Positions 1-9,288 of a stretch of 64,000 nucleotides of DNA are shown here, piece by piece. A program made the position numbers and the translations under genes. The notes under the pieces were generated by a model. That model was not told where the DNA came from. It saw nothing but the letters and a program-made list of their open reading frames with translations, and did no database searches. Source of the DNA: Flavobacterium sp. (lineage in GTDB: Bacteria > Bacteroidota > Bacteroidia > Flavobacteriales > Flavobacteriaceae); assembly GCA_014379405.1 (NCBI GenBank), contig JACMLU010000010.1, forward strand, positions 62,001 through 126,000. The letters are read 5' to 3'. The stretch's first letter is position 1. Every line of letters starts with the position of its first letter.

Positions 1-609
1 ATATTTGATGTTATCCAAAGAGCGGGAGGTTTGACCGCAGTGGCTAATCTAGATGGTGTAAAAATCAAGCGTCCCATACAGGCCAAGCAGATTGAGGAAT
101 TGGAAAATGTGGATTTGAACTTGGGTAAAAAGGATAGTATTCAAAAAAAATTGACCAAAAAATTAAAAGAAGAATTAAAGTATGCCACCATTCCTGTCGA
201 TTGGAGAAAAATAGTTAAAAACCCGGAAGACAAAACTAATGTCACCTTGTTTCCAGGTGACGAGATTGAAGTTTCCATTTACAATGAAAGCGTAAAAGTA
301 ACGGGTAATGTACTCTTGACTTCCGAGATTCCTTATAATAAAGGCAAAGGATTTGGTTATTATTTGGACGCTGTTGGAGGAACAGATGCCAAGGGTTGGA
401 AGAAAAAAGCTTATATCATCTATCCGAACGGTAAAGCCGCCGTTTCAAGTTCTTTCTTTTTCATACGATCCTATCCGAAGGTATTGCCGGGTTCCCAGAT
501 CGTGGTTCCCGAGAAACCGGAAACTAAAAAAATGAGTACTGGAGAATGGGTTAGTATCGGTAGCGTTATTACTAGTTTAGCTTTGTTAATTGTTACTGCT
601 TTTAAGTAA
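1..609 (+). CDS. wza: Polysaccharide export outer-membrane protein (Wza/OPX family), 3' part
   Basis: The reading frame is open from base 1, so the start lies outside the window; about 202 residues of the C-terminal part remain. The fragment begins inside an SLBB-type domain (IFDVIQRAGGLTA), and a second beta-rich SLBB-like segment follows around FPGDEIEVSIYNESVKVTGN and GFGYYLDAVGGTDAKGWK. It ends with a hydrophobic helix (about the last 18 residues) as expected for an OPX protein that anchors in the outer membrane. OPX proteins form the outer-membrane channel for capsule or O-polysaccharide export with a Wzz/PCP partner, which is the next gene. Family assignment is by domain pattern and context; the lipoprotein signal cannot be seen. 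Confidence 0.8.
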   Translation: MFDVIQRAGGLTAVANLDGVKIKRPIQAKQIEELENVDLNLGKKDSIQKKLTKKLKEELKYATIPVDWRKIVKNPEDKTNVTLFPGDEIEVSIYNESVKVTGNVLLTSEIPYNKGKGFGYYLDAVGGTDAKGWKKKAYIIYPNGKAAVSSSFFFIRSYPKVLPGSQIVVPEKPETKKMSTGEWVSIGSVITSLALLIVTAFK

Positions 610-613
610 ACAT

Positions 614-690
614 AGAAAATAGAGAATAGAGTAAAGAATAGAGACGGCTGATTTCAGAGAGCAGAGAATAGATTCTGGAATTCGTGTTGA
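614..690. repeat. Short degenerate repeat words between wza and wzz
   Basis: The 111-bp gap holds several near copies of the word AGAATAGAG (for example around 620-645 and 662-672). This is low-complexity intergenic filler of the kind seen elsewhere in the window; no promoter or hairpin is evident. Confidence 0.35.
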
Positions 691-720
691 CACTGATACA
701 TATTAGAATAAACAAATAAA

Positions 721-1782
721 ATGGCAAACGAGAAAAAGTCAGACGACGAAATATCTTTAAAAGAATTGATAGAAAAAGGAAAAGAATGGTTTTCTTATCT
801 GCTATCGCAATGGAAAATTATTGTGTTGGCAGGATTCATTGGAGCAGTTTTAGGATTAACTTATTCTATTCTGAAAAAACCAGTTTACACCGCAACTTTG
901 TCTTTTGCTTTAGAAGACGAAAAAAGTGGTGGAGGTGGTTTAGGCAGTGCCTTAGGTTTGGCGAGTTCTTTTGGATTTGATTTAGGAGGAGGAGGAGGAA
1001 ATATTTTTTCGGGTTCTAATTTAACCCAGTTGTTCAAATCCCGCAAAATGGTGGAACAAACGTTATTGACTCCTGTTGAAGTAAATGCAAAGACCATTTC
1101 TTTGGCAGAAATGTATATTCAGGATGCAAAATGGCGAGAAGGCTGGGAAAAAAATCCTAAGTTTAAAGACATTCAATTTTTGCCGAATCCTAATCGGAAT
1201 TATTTCACTCGAGTACATGATAGTATTTTTGGGGTGATTTATAATAATTTATCTAAATCCTTGGCCGTTGGACAGAAAGATAAAAAAACAGACATAATAA
1301 GCATTGATGTTTCCTCAACCAATGAATTGTTTTCAAAATATTTTTGTGAAGCATTGGCCCGACAAGTGGGGCAATTTTATGTTGCGACCAAAACCAAAAA
1401 AGCAAGAGCCAACATGGCTATTTTGCAAAAACAGACTGACTCCATTCGTGGTGAATTGAATGGCGCAATTACTGGTGTTGCCGTCGCCAATGACAATACC
1501 TTTAATTTGAATCCAGCCCTTAATGTGCGTCGTGCGCCTTCGGCAAGACGACAAGTCGATGTTCAGGCCAATACAGCCATATTGACTGAATTGGTAAAAC
1601 AAACTGAACTAGCCAAAGTGACTTTACGAAAAGAAACTCCCTTGATTCAAGTGATTGACAGGCCTATATTGCCTTTGGCGAAAGAGCGATTTGGGAAGGC
1701 AAAAGGGATAGTCTTAGGCAGTTTTTTGGCAAGTTTTTTAGTAGTGTTGGGACTCCTTGGGAGACGAATGTTTAAAGAGTGA
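721..1782 (+). CDS. wzz: Chain-length determinant (Wzz/PCP) family protein
   Basis: A 353-residue protein with the classical polysaccharide co-polymerase layout: a short cytoplasmic N-terminus, a membrane helix at about residues 32-50, a large periplasmic domain, and a second helix at about 330-348 followed by a few basic residues. A Gly-rich stretch lies around residues 71-98. There is no C-terminal tyrosine-kinase (BY-kinase) domain, so this is a kinase-less Wzz type. Such proteins control chain length and work with Wzy and the OPX channel; the upstream neighbour is the OPX protein and the flippase and polymerase follow. ATG start follows an A-rich leader without a Shine-Dalgarno sequence. 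Confidence 0.85.
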   Translation: MANEKKSDDEISLKELIEKGKEWFSYLLSQWKIIVLAGFIGAVLGLTYSILKKPVYTATLSFALEDEKSGGGGLGSALGLASSFGFDLGGGGGNIFSGSNLTQLFKSRKMVEQTLLTPVEVNAKTISLAEMYIQDAKWREGWEKNPKFKDIQFLPNPNRNYFTRVHDSIFGVIYNNLSKSLAVGQKDKKTDIISIDVSSTNELFSKYFCEALARQVGQFYVATKTKKARANMAILQKQTDSIRGELNGAITGVAVANDNTFNLNPALNVRRAPSARRQVDVQANTAILTELVKQTELAKVTLRKETPLIQVIDRPILPLAKERFGKAKGIVLGSFLASFLVVLGLLGRRMFKE

Positions 1783-1937
1783 TTTGGGAGGTAACAGTAT
1801 TTGTTTTTTTAAATGTATTTATTGGATTACTTTATATCTCAGCAACTTATATTCGCATCATTTTAGTGGCGAAAAAGCGCTATTAAGTTTGTAGGCATAC
1901 AGTCTACTCAAAAAAAAAATTAAACTAACGAAGTAAA

Positions 1938-3440
1938 ATGTCAACTTCCAGGCTTATAGCTAAAAACACTGCTTTTCTTTATGTAAGAATGTTATTGACC
2001 ATGGGAGTAACTTTATTTACTTCCAGAGTTGTTCTTAATGTCCTTGGTGTGGTAGATTATGGAATATATAGTTTAGTTGGTGGCATAGTTGTTTTGTTTA
2101 GTTTCTTTAATAGTGCAATGACATCAGCTACCCAACGCTTTCTGTCCTTTGATATAGGAAAGAACGATCTAATACAATTAAAGAAAACATTTAATGCCAC
2201 ATTAAACATCCATATAGGTATCAGTATTTTGTTTTTTTTATTGGCAGAAACAATTGGATTGTGGTTCATAAATTATTTTTTAAAATTGCCGGATGCCAGG
2301 ATGTCAGCAGTTAATTGGATTTATCAATTTTCTATATTAACTTTTTTGCTAAGTATAATTCAAGTTCCATATGATGCATTAATCATATCAAAAGAGAAAA
2401 TGGGTATTTATGCGTATATGAGCATTTTTGAAGTTTTTTTAAAATTAATTATTGTTTATTTACTGGTAGTATTTGATGCTGATAAATTAATTTTATATTC
2501 TGTTTTAATTTTTTTAGTTTCGTTTATTAGCAATATGACTCGCAAAATTTATTGTAAAATTTATTTTAAAGAAACTAAATATTTTTTCTGTTATGATAAG
2601 GAATTATATCGAAAATTAATCTCATTTTCAGGGTGGAGTTTATTTGGCAACATTGCCGGGGTAGCTCGTGGAGAGGGATCTAATATTCTATTAAATATAT
2701 TTTTTGGTACAACATTAAATGCCACATACGGTATAAGTATGCAAGTGCAATCTGCAGTGCAGATTTTTGTAAGTAATTTTCAAATGGCAGTCAATCCTCA
2801 AATTATTAAACAATATGCGAATGGTAACAAAGAAAAATCATTAAGTCTTATTTTTCAAAGTTCAAAATTTTCTTATTTCCTGATGCTGCTTATAGGATGT
2901 CCAATTATTTATAATATTGATTATATATTGCAGTTATGGTTAATAAATCCTCCAAAATATACAGCCGTATTTGTTGTGTTGTGTTTAATCAATATATTGA
3001 TAGATTGTATTTCGGGGCCTTTAGTGATGGGAGCTCAAGCAGTTGGTTTTATTAAATGGTACCAAATAACCATTGGTACTTTAATATTTCTTTGTTTGCC
3101 AATTTCATATTTTGCCTTGAAAGTATTTTATGATCCAAAAGTAATTTTTATGGTAATTATTATAATTAACCTATTTTCACTGTTTGGAAGGTTGCTTTTT
3201 TTGAAGTTTTTAATTAATTTAAATCTTCAATCATTTTTTCTAGAAGTTTTGTCGAAAATTCTTATGGTGACTTTAATTATAACAGTATTTGGTTGTTTTA
3301 ATAAATTTGCCATAACAAATCCAAACATGAATTTTTTTTTTAAATCCATTTTTATCACTGTCATTAATTTGACATCCATTTATTTTGTTGGTTTAAATAA
3401 CAATGAAAGAAAATTTCTTCTGTCATTTTTTAAAAAATAA
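1938..3440 (+). CDS. wzx: Wzx-type lipid-linked oligosaccharide flippase
   Basis: A 500-residue, very hydrophobic protein with about 12-14 predicted membrane helices, typical in length for the MOP/PST polysaccharide flippases. The N-terminus (residues 1-30) resembles the conserved opening of this family, with the basic SRLIAKNT segment before the first helix and GVVDYGIYSLVGG in the first loop. It should move undecaprenyl-diphosphate-linked repeat units across the inner membrane. It lies between wzz and the glycosyltransferase/Wzy genes, the usual place in a Wzx/Wzy cluster. The gene is more AT-rich than wzz, as is common for serotype-specific genes. Confidence 0.88.
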   Translation: MSTSRLIAKNTAFLYVRMLLTMGVTLFTSRVVLNVLGVVDYGIYSLVGGIVVLFSFFNSAMTSATQRFLSFDIGKNDLIQLKKTFNATLNIHIGISILFFLLAETIGLWFINYFLKLPDARMSAVNWIYQFSILTFLLSIIQVPYDALIISKEKMGIYAYMSIFEVFLKLIIVYLLVVFDADKLILYSVLIFLVSFISNMTRKIYCKIYFKETKYFFCYDKELYRKLISFSGWSLFGNIAGVARGEGSNILLNIFFGTTLNATYGISMQVQSAVQIFVSNFQMAVNPQIIKQYANGNKEKSLSLIFQSSKFSYFLMLLIGCPIIYNIDYILQLWLINPPKYTAVFVVLCLINILIDCISGPLVMGAQAVGFIKWYQITIGTLIFLCLPISYFALKVFYDPKVIFMVIIIINLFSLFGRLLFLKFLINLNLQSFFLEVLSKILMVTLIITVFGCFNKFAITNPNMNFFFKSIFITVINLTSIYFVGLNNNERKFLLSFFKK

Positions 3441-3520
3441 TATTGAAGAGACATATTTTTTAAATTGATTTTCACCTTTGATTAATAGCTACTGCAGTAA
3501 ATATAATATCCAAATATTTA

Positions 3521-4513
3521 ATGATAACAATTAAATCAATTCTTGTTGCAACTAATCACTTGATGCAAGGAGGAGGAACTGAGACTTATACTTATACTAT
3601 TGTCAAAGAATTACTTAATAGAGGTTTTGAAGTAGAATACTTTACTTTTATGAAGGGAGAATTTTCTGAAAGAATGGAAAATGAATTAGGAGTTAGATTT
3701 CAGAGTAAAAAACAATATGATTTAATTCTTGCCAATCATAATACTTGTGTTGAAGCATTGATGGGCTATGGATTTATTATACAAACCTGTCATGGTATTT
3801 ATCCTGAATTAGAGCAACCTTCCGTTTGTGCCAATTTTCATGTTGCTATTTCGCAGGAAGTTCAGTATCATTTAGCAATAAAGGGATTTATTTCAGTCAT
3901 AATCATGAATGGTATTGATACTACTAAATTTTGTTCCAAAAAAAATATCAATAAGGAACTTAAAAACGTTTTAAGTTTATGTCAGTCTGAGAATGCAAAT
4001 AAATTTATTCAAAAAGTTTGTGATTATTTAGGGGTTAATTTTATTTGTATAGATAAAGATTCCAAGCGTGTTTTCAATGTTGAAGATCTTATCAATGAAT
4101 CAGATCTTGTTATAGGTTTAGGACGTTCGGCTTATGAGGCAATGGCTTGTGGAAGACCTTTGATAATTTATGATAATCGTTCTTATTTTGACACGTCTGC
4201 AGATGGTTATGTTACAAATAAATTAGCTGCCAGTTTGATTCACAATTGTTCTGGACGATTTTATAAGTTGAAATTAACTGAAGAAATGATGATAGAAGAG
4301 TTTAAAAAGTATAATCCCATAGATGGTGATGTTCTAAAAAAATATATTTTGGATAATATGACTATTCAGCTAGTTATAGACAAATATCTTAATTTATTTG
4401 ATGATCTTCAAAATTATCCTTCAAATTATGACAAAAATTATTTTTTGAAATTTACGCAAAGAGTGTTTTATGTTAGAATAATAAAAACTTTATTAAAAAA
4501 AGTCCGGCAATAA
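3521..4513 (+). CDS. Glycosyltransferase, GT4-like
   Basis: A 330-residue GT-B type protein. The N-terminal glycine-rich loop (QGGGTETY, residues 16-23) is the usual acceptor-domain signature of GT4 enzymes, and the C-terminal domain has GLGRSAYEAMACGRPLI with the conserved Glu that contacts the nucleotide-sugar. It is shorter than most GT4 proteins (about 360-400 residues), and the linker between the two domains is compressed. It probably adds one sugar of the repeat unit at the cytoplasmic membrane face. Donor and acceptor cannot be told from sequence. A 230-bp AT-rich gap without a clear feature follows. Confidence 0.75.
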   Translation: MITIKSILVATNHLMQGGGTETYTYTIVKELLNRGFEVEYFTFMKGEFSERMENELGVRFQSKKQYDLILANHNTCVEALMGYGFIIQTCHGIYPELEQPSVCANFHVAISQEVQYHLAIKGFISVIIMNGIDTTKFCSKKNINKELKNVLSLCQSENANKFIQKVCDYLGVNFICIDKDSKRVFNVEDLINESDLVIGLGRSAYEAMACGRPLIIYDNRSYFDTSADGYVTNKLAASLIHNCSGRFYKLKLTEEMMIEEFKKYNPIDGDVLKKYILDNMTIQLVIDKYLNLFDDLQNYPSNYDKNYFLKFTQRVFYVRIIKTLLKKVRQ

Positions 4514-4743
4514 AATTAAAGTCAAGTAATAAAATGAAGGGACAAGAAAAATGCTTGAGCTTATTGAGGAAATATAAATTTAATATTTAGAATAAAACAA
4601 CACCTATTTTGTACTTAACCCTAACTATATTTCTTGATATATTTAAAGTAATAACTTTTGAATAAACTAGATTCCATTTTTTAAAAGTTTATATCGGGTG
4701 AAACTTTGGAATGTTTTATTTAAGTACGTAATTAATTGATTTA

Positions 4744-5916
4744 ATGAATTTAAAATTAAATAAAAGTATTAGCTTATTATTTCTGTTTTTTTTTATTTTG
4801 TCATTGCTGTTTCCAACAACAATATTTAACAAAGTAATATTTATAATTTTAATGGGTTTTACAGTGCTTAACCATAAAATATATAAGTTAAAAACAGTTT
4901 CCCCTTTTTTTGTTTTCTTTATTTTTTTATTTGGTTTTATCTACTCCTTTTTTAATAATTCAGATAGTGATTTAAGATTGCAGTTTTTTTTATCGGTCCT
5001 AGTTTTGTTTTTAATATATCCAATTCTTAAATACAAGATAGATATAGATTACATAGCTAAAGTTTCAGGATTGGTCATGGCATTATATACGGGTATTTCC
5101 TTTCTGATAATTGTCACTTTTATGAATTCTCCCATTAGTGGAGCCTATTATAAACTTTTTTTTGAAGTAAGCAGCGGGGGATATAGTTTGCGAGAATTTG
5201 GAGAAGAAGGGACACTCAGTTTTCACGTCGGAACAGTTCCTTTTATTTATTTATCTTTTGTTTTATATGTAAAGTCATTTATTGAAAAGAAAAAAACGAG
5301 TACCTTCTTGATAATTTTAATCTTGTCCATAACTATTTATGTCAGTGTGTCTAGAGGATTAATTATAAGTTGTATTGTTGGTGCAGGTTATATTGTTTTT
5401 TTTAAAACTAAGCTTGTTAACAAGATTATATTTTTAATGACCAGCATTCCACTTTTAGTAATCACAATTTTATATTTAATGGCTAATACAGGTGTTTTTA
5501 GTTCAGGAGAAACATCAAATAGCATTAAAATTGGGCATTATGTATCTTTTGTAGAACACATTGATTTTTTTAATTTTTTTATAGGCGAAGGATTGGCCTC
5601 GTATTATTATTCAAAAGGAACAAATTCTATGTTGGCACATACTGAAATCACCCCACTGGATATGATACGGTACTTTGGTTTTATACTTGCGACTTTATTA
5701 TATTTCGTTATTGTTTTTCCCTCAAAAAAGATCACATCCTATTTAGGGCCCAATAGTTTGTATGTTGTATTGTTTTTAATTTATGTCATTAATTCAATGA
5801 CCAACCCTATAATGTTTAATTCGTATGGGTTACTGATTGTATTATGGTATTGGAATAAAATACTTTGTGATCGGAATGTTAATTCAGGGCATGATTTTGA
5901 AACTCCTGCAACTTGA
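4744..5916 (+). CDS. wzy: Wzy-type O-antigen/capsule polymerase
   Basis: A 390-residue integral membrane protein with about 10-12 hydrophobic segments and a larger extracytoplasmic loop in the middle (about residues 125-165, rich in Gly, Ser and Glu). Length, topology and position between Wzx and glycosyltransferases fit a Wzy polymerase, which joins lipid-linked repeat units in the periplasm. Wzy proteins share little sequence, so the call rests on topology and context. The SRGLI motif after a membrane helix (about residue 204) is the sort of Arg-containing motif seen in O-antigen ligase/polymerase proteins. Seven bases separate it from the next gene. Confidence 0.75.
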   Translation: MNLKLNKSISLLFLFFFILSLLFPTTIFNKVIFIILMGFTVLNHKIYKLKTVSPFFVFFIFLFGFIYSFFNNSDSDLRLQFFLSVLVLFLIYPILKYKIDIDYIAKVSGLVMALYTGISFLIIVTFMNSPISGAYYKLFFEVSSGGYSLREFGEEGTLSFHVGTVPFIYLSFVLYVKSFIEKKKTSTFLIILILSITIYVSVSRGLIISCIVGAGYIVFFKTKLVNKIIFLMTSIPLLVITILYLMANTGVFSSGETSNSIKIGHYVSFVEHIDFFNFFIGEGLASYYYSKGTNSMLAHTEITPLDMIRYFGFILATLLYFVIVFPSKKITSYLGPNSLYVVLFLIYVINSMTNPIMFNSYGLLIVLWYWNKILCDRNVNSGHDFETPAT

Positions 5917-5922
5917 TTAAAA

Positions 5923-6795
5923 ATGAAAATATATTGCATAATTGTATGTTATAAGCCAGATGTCGAGAATCTGATTAGAATTTGTAGGGCAGCATTGTCG
6001 AGTAAAACCAATGTTGTTTTGGTAGATAATACTGAAAAATGCCATATACAAGATTTGTCAAAAGACTTGGGTGTTGAGTTGGTGGATCTCAATGAAAATT
6101 ATGGTATTGCAAAAGCTCAAAATATTGGTATACGATTAGCAATTGAAAGAGGATCTGATATTATTATTTTTTTTGATCAGGATTCGGAAATAGATGATGA
6201 TTTTATTTCCAATTTGACAAGTCCATTGACCATTAACCAAGCAATGGTTGTTTCTCCTGTATTTTATGATAAAAAAGAAGGGTTTAGATTCCCCAGTTAT
6301 AAATTAAACAAATATGGTTTACTTAAGGAAATAGAAGTTAATGATAAAGAGGGGCTGTATCCTGTGGATGTCATTATTTCTTCGGGCAGTGCGGTTACCA
6401 AGAAAGTATTTGATATCGCAGGATTAATGGATGAAGATTATTTTATTGATTTTGTGGATACAGAATGGAGTTTGAGATGTCTTTCCAAAGACATTCCGAT
6501 CTTAGTCAATCCAAACGCAACAATGATTCACGCCATTGGAGATAGATCTATAAATTTATATTTCATTAGACTTTTTGTGCATAGTTCTTTGAGAACTTAT
6601 TATAAAGTTAGGAATTCATTTATTTTTGTGAGAAATAAGAATGTGCCTTTACTTATGGGGTTTAAAGAAATTGTCTCTGCCTTATTGCATAATTTTTTGA
6701 TAATTTTATTTGTGAAAGACAGAAAAAGTTATATGGCTGCTTATTTTCAAGCTATTGTGGATGGTTTGTTGAATAGAAAAGGAAAAAAAAGATAA
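5923..6795 (+). CDS. Glycosyltransferase family 2, rhamnosyltransferase-like
   Basis: A 290-residue GT-A enzyme. The N-terminus (MKIYCIIVCYKP) and VLVDNTE form the nucleotide-binding start, and FFDQDSEI at about residues 84-91 is the metal-binding DXD region. The later segment with DFVDTEWSLR (about residues 180-189) supplies the expected catalytic acidic pair. The pattern resembles RfbN/RfbF-type rhamnosyltransferases, which fits the dTDP-rhamnose genes further down, but the donor is inferred. It is tightly packed with the preceding polymerase gene and the next transferase. Confidence 0.82.
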   Translation: MKIYCIIVCYKPDVENLIRICRAALSSKTNVVLVDNTEKCHIQDLSKDLGVELVDLNENYGIAKAQNIGIRLAIERGSDIIIFFDQDSEIDDDFISNLTSPLTINQAMVVSPVFYDKKEGFRFPSYKLNKYGLLKEIEVNDKEGLYPVDVIISSGSAVTKKVFDIAGLMDEDYFIDFVDTEWSLRCLSKDIPILVNPNATMIHAIGDRSINLYFIRLFVHSSLRTYYKVRNSFIFVRNKNVPLLMGFKEIVSALLHNFLIILFVKDRKSYMAAYFQAIVDGLLNRKGKKR

Positions 6796-6801
6796 AGCAT
6801 A

Positions 6802-7527
6802 ATGAATATAAGTGTTTGCATGGCTTCTTATAATGGAGCAGAATTTATTGAAGAACAACTGTATTCAATCCTAAATCAATTAAGTGAAAGAGATGAAGTA
6901 GTCATCGTTGATGATTGCTCTATAGATGATACGGTACAGAAAATAGAGTTAATTAATGATTCTAGAATAAAGATTTTTAAAAATGACAGGAACAAGGGAC
7001 ATGTTTTTACTTTTGGGAGAGCCATTGGCTTGACCGAGAATGAAATCATTTTTATGTCAGATCAAGATGATATTTGGTTAAATGGAAGGGTGGCTGTTAT
7101 GACTGAAGCGTTAGTAAAAAAGAACTCATTATTGGTTTCTTCCAACAGTAATTTCATTAATTCTGGAGGGGAAACAATCGAGTATAAAATTGATGGAGTT
7201 CAGTCAAATAATTCGAAAAAGCATTTGCGGAACATTATAGATATATTTACGGGTAAAGAAAACTATTATGGTTGTGCTATGGCTTTTAAAAAAGAATTAA
7301 ACAAAACAATTCTTCCAATACCCAATTATGTTGAATCTCATGATTTATGGATTGCGACAGCTGCAAACTTGTTAAGATCAAATGTACATTGCGATGAAAT
7401 TACGCTTAGCAGAAGAGTTCACGGCAACAATGCCAGTATAATAAAAAGGCCATTTTTAGTAAAATTATGGTCAAGAGTCGTGTTTTTTAGGTCAGTTTTT
7501 CAGCTGATAATCAGGAATTTTAAATAA
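6802..7527 (+). CDS. Glycosyltransferase family 2
   Basis: A 241-residue GT-A enzyme with the GT2 signature start (ISVCMASYNGAEFIEEQL), VDDCS at about 37-41 and the metal-binding SDQDDIW at 86-92. The short C-terminus after SHDLW lacks membrane helices, so it is a soluble or peripheral enzyme. Such proteins with DQDD are common in O-antigen clusters and are often annotated as rhamnosyl- or galactosyltransferases; the substrate cannot be assigned. It starts six bases after the preceding transferase and is followed after five bases by the amidotransferase gene, so it belongs to the same transcription unit. Confidence 0.82.
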   Translation: MNISVCMASYNGAEFIEEQLYSILNQLSERDEVVIVDDCSIDDTVQKIELINDSRIKIFKNDRNKGHVFTFGRAIGLTENEIIFMSDQDDIWLNGRVAVMTEALVKKNSLLVSSNSNFINSGGETIEYKIDGVQSNNSKKHLRNIIDIFTGKENYYGCAMAFKKELNKTILPIPNYVESHDLWIATAANLLRSNVHCDEITLSRRVHGNNASIIKRPFLVKLWSRVVFFRSVFQLIIRNFK

Positions 7528-7532
7528 AAATA

Positions 7533-8675
7533 ATGAATAAACAAAAACACCAAATCTGTACGAAGACAATTATGGACACTACAGACCCCAAAATAATTTT
7601 TAATGAGGCAGGCGAGAGTGACTACTATACCAATTATATTGAAAACATCAAGCCAAACTGGCATACCGATGAACGAGGATATAAAGAGTTGATGAAAACT
7701 GCCGACAAGATTATAAAAGAAGGTAAAGGAAAAGAATTTGACTGTATTATTGGTTTGAGTGGTGGGTTAGACAGTTCATATGTTGCCTATGTTGCCAAAG
7801 AAATTATGGGGCTTCGACCACTTTTATACCATGTAGACGCTGGTTGGAATACCGATAAAGCTGTTGGGAACATAGAAAAATTGGTCAATGGTTTAGGAGT
7901 GCATTTATATACCGATGTAATTAATTGGGAAGAAATGAAAGATTTGCAACTGGCCTTTTTGAAATCACAGATTGTTGACCAAGATTTGCCTCAAGATTAT
8001 GCATTCTTTTCTTCGTTATACAAATTTGCCAAGAAAAACAAAATTAAATATGTTTTAACTGGAGGGAACTATTCTACCGAATGTTGCCGTGAACCTGAAG
8101 AATGGGGTGGATTTCCCGGAATTGACAAAACATTGGTAAAAGATATTCATGGCAAATTTGGCACAAGAGCTTTAAAAACATTTCCCTTGGTAGATATTTT
8201 AAGTTATAAAATATATTACAAATATGTTTTGGGGATGCAAGTCTTCAAGCCACTTAACCTAGTTCCTTATATAAAAAAAGAGGCTGAAGATTTGTTAGAA
8301 CAAAAGTTTGGGTGGGAGCGGTTTCAGCACAAACATCACGAATCTAGATTTACTCGCTTTTATGAAGATTATTGGATGCCAAGAAAATTTGGTTTCGAAA
8401 AAAGGAAGGCCCATTTTTCAAGTTTGATCCTTACGGGTCAAATGACGAGGGAAGAAGCTTTAGAAAGAGTTTCCAAGCCGGAATTAAGTGATGATTTTCT
8501 TGAAAAAGAATTCGAATACGTAGCACATAAACTAGATTTGTCAGTAGAAGAGTTTCAAAAAATATTTAAAGGTGAGAATAAAACTTTCCACGATTATAAA
8601 AGTAAAATTAACTTGATTGGTTTTGGAGCAAAAGCGATGATGAAACTTGGATTAGAAAAAAGATTATTTAGATGA
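7533..8675 (+). CDS. wbuX: N-acetyl sugar amidotransferase (WbuX/WbpG/PseA family)
   Basis: A 380-residue protein with a PP-loop ATPase motif (GLSGGLDSSY, about residues 73-82) and the family N-terminus with CTKTIMDTTDP near residue 9. WbpG/PseA/WbuX enzymes use ammonia delivered by a HisH/HisF pair to turn an acetamido group on a nucleotide sugar into an acetamidino group. The two partner genes follow directly and the stop codon overlaps the HisH-like start (ATGA). The basic, aromatic C-terminal half (HKHHESRFTRFYEDYW) is also typical of the family. With fnlABC next door the likely substrate is the L-FucNAc series, as proposed for E. coli O145 wbuXYZ. Confidence 0.9.
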   Translation: MNKQKHQICTKTIMDTTDPKIIFNEAGESDYYTNYIENIKPNWHTDERGYKELMKTADKIIKEGKGKEFDCIIGLSGGLDSSYVAYVAKEIMGLRPLLYHVDAGWNTDKAVGNIEKLVNGLGVHLYTDVINWEEMKDLQLAFLKSQIVDQDLPQDYAFFSSLYKFAKKNKIKYVLTGGNYSTECCREPEEWGGFPGIDKTLVKDIHGKFGTRALKTFPLVDILSYKIYYKYVLGMQVFKPLNLVPYIKKEAEDLLEQKFGWERFQHKHHESRFTRFYEDYWMPRKFGFEKRKAHFSSLILTGQMTREEALERVSKPELSDDFLEKEFEYVAHKLDLSVEEFQKIFKGENKTFHDYKSKINLIGFGAKAMMKLGLEKRLFR

Positions 8676-9286
8676 TAACCATTATAGATTATGGTGTTGG
8701 TAATATAAATGCCTTTGTAAATGTTTATAAACGCGTAAATGTTCCTGTTAAAATTGCCAGAACTGTAGCTGATTTAGAAGGAGCCCAAAAACTGATTCTT
8801 CCTGGTGTGGGACATTTTGACCATGCACTGACAGAACTTATCAAGTCTGGGATGAGAGAAAAATTAGACGAACTTGTTTTAGTCAAAAAGTTACCCGTCA
8901 TAGGTATATGTGTTGGAATGCAAATGATGGGAAATAGTAGTGAAGAAGGGAACTTGGAAGGATTAAAATGGATTGATGCCAACATCAAGAAGTTCGACGA
9001 AACCAAAATACATCAAGTAACGCGATTACCTCATATGGGATGGAATGATGTTAATCCAACAAAAACAAGTCAATTATTCGAAGGATTAGAAAATGAGGCA
9101 TTGTTTTATTTTTTACATTCCTATTATTTTCAATGTAACAATACAGCTGATATATTGGCAACTGCTGAGTATGGTGGTGAGTTTGTATGTGCTGTAAACC
9201 ATGAAAATATATATGGCATACAATTTCATCCGGAAAAAAGTCATCATTATGGTGAAACATTATTACATAACTTCGCAAAATTATAA
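8672..9286 (+). CDS. wbuY: HisH-like glutamine amidotransferase subunit (WbuY)
   Basis: A 204-residue class I glutamine amidotransferase. The triad is visible: nucleophile Cys80 in GICVGMQ, and His186 and Glu188 in QFHPEKS. The N-terminus (IIDYGVGN) matches HisH. It releases ammonia from glutamine and passes it to the HisF-like partner and on to the amidotransferase. It is translationally coupled to the gene before (4-bp overlap) and two bases from the gene after. The position between WbuX and a HisF homologue, with no other his gene, argues for sugar modification and not for histidine synthesis. Confidence 0.9.
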   Translation: MITIIDYGVGNINAFVNVYKRVNVPVKIARTVADLEGAQKLILPGVGHFDHALTELIKSGMREKLDELVLVKKLPVIGICVGMQMMGNSSEEGNLEGLKWIDANIKKFDETKIHQVTRLPHMGWNDVNPTKTSQLFEGLENEALFYFLHSYYFQCNNTADILATAEYGGEFVCAVNHENIYGIQFHPEKSHHYGETLLHNFAKL

Positions 9287-9288
9287 GA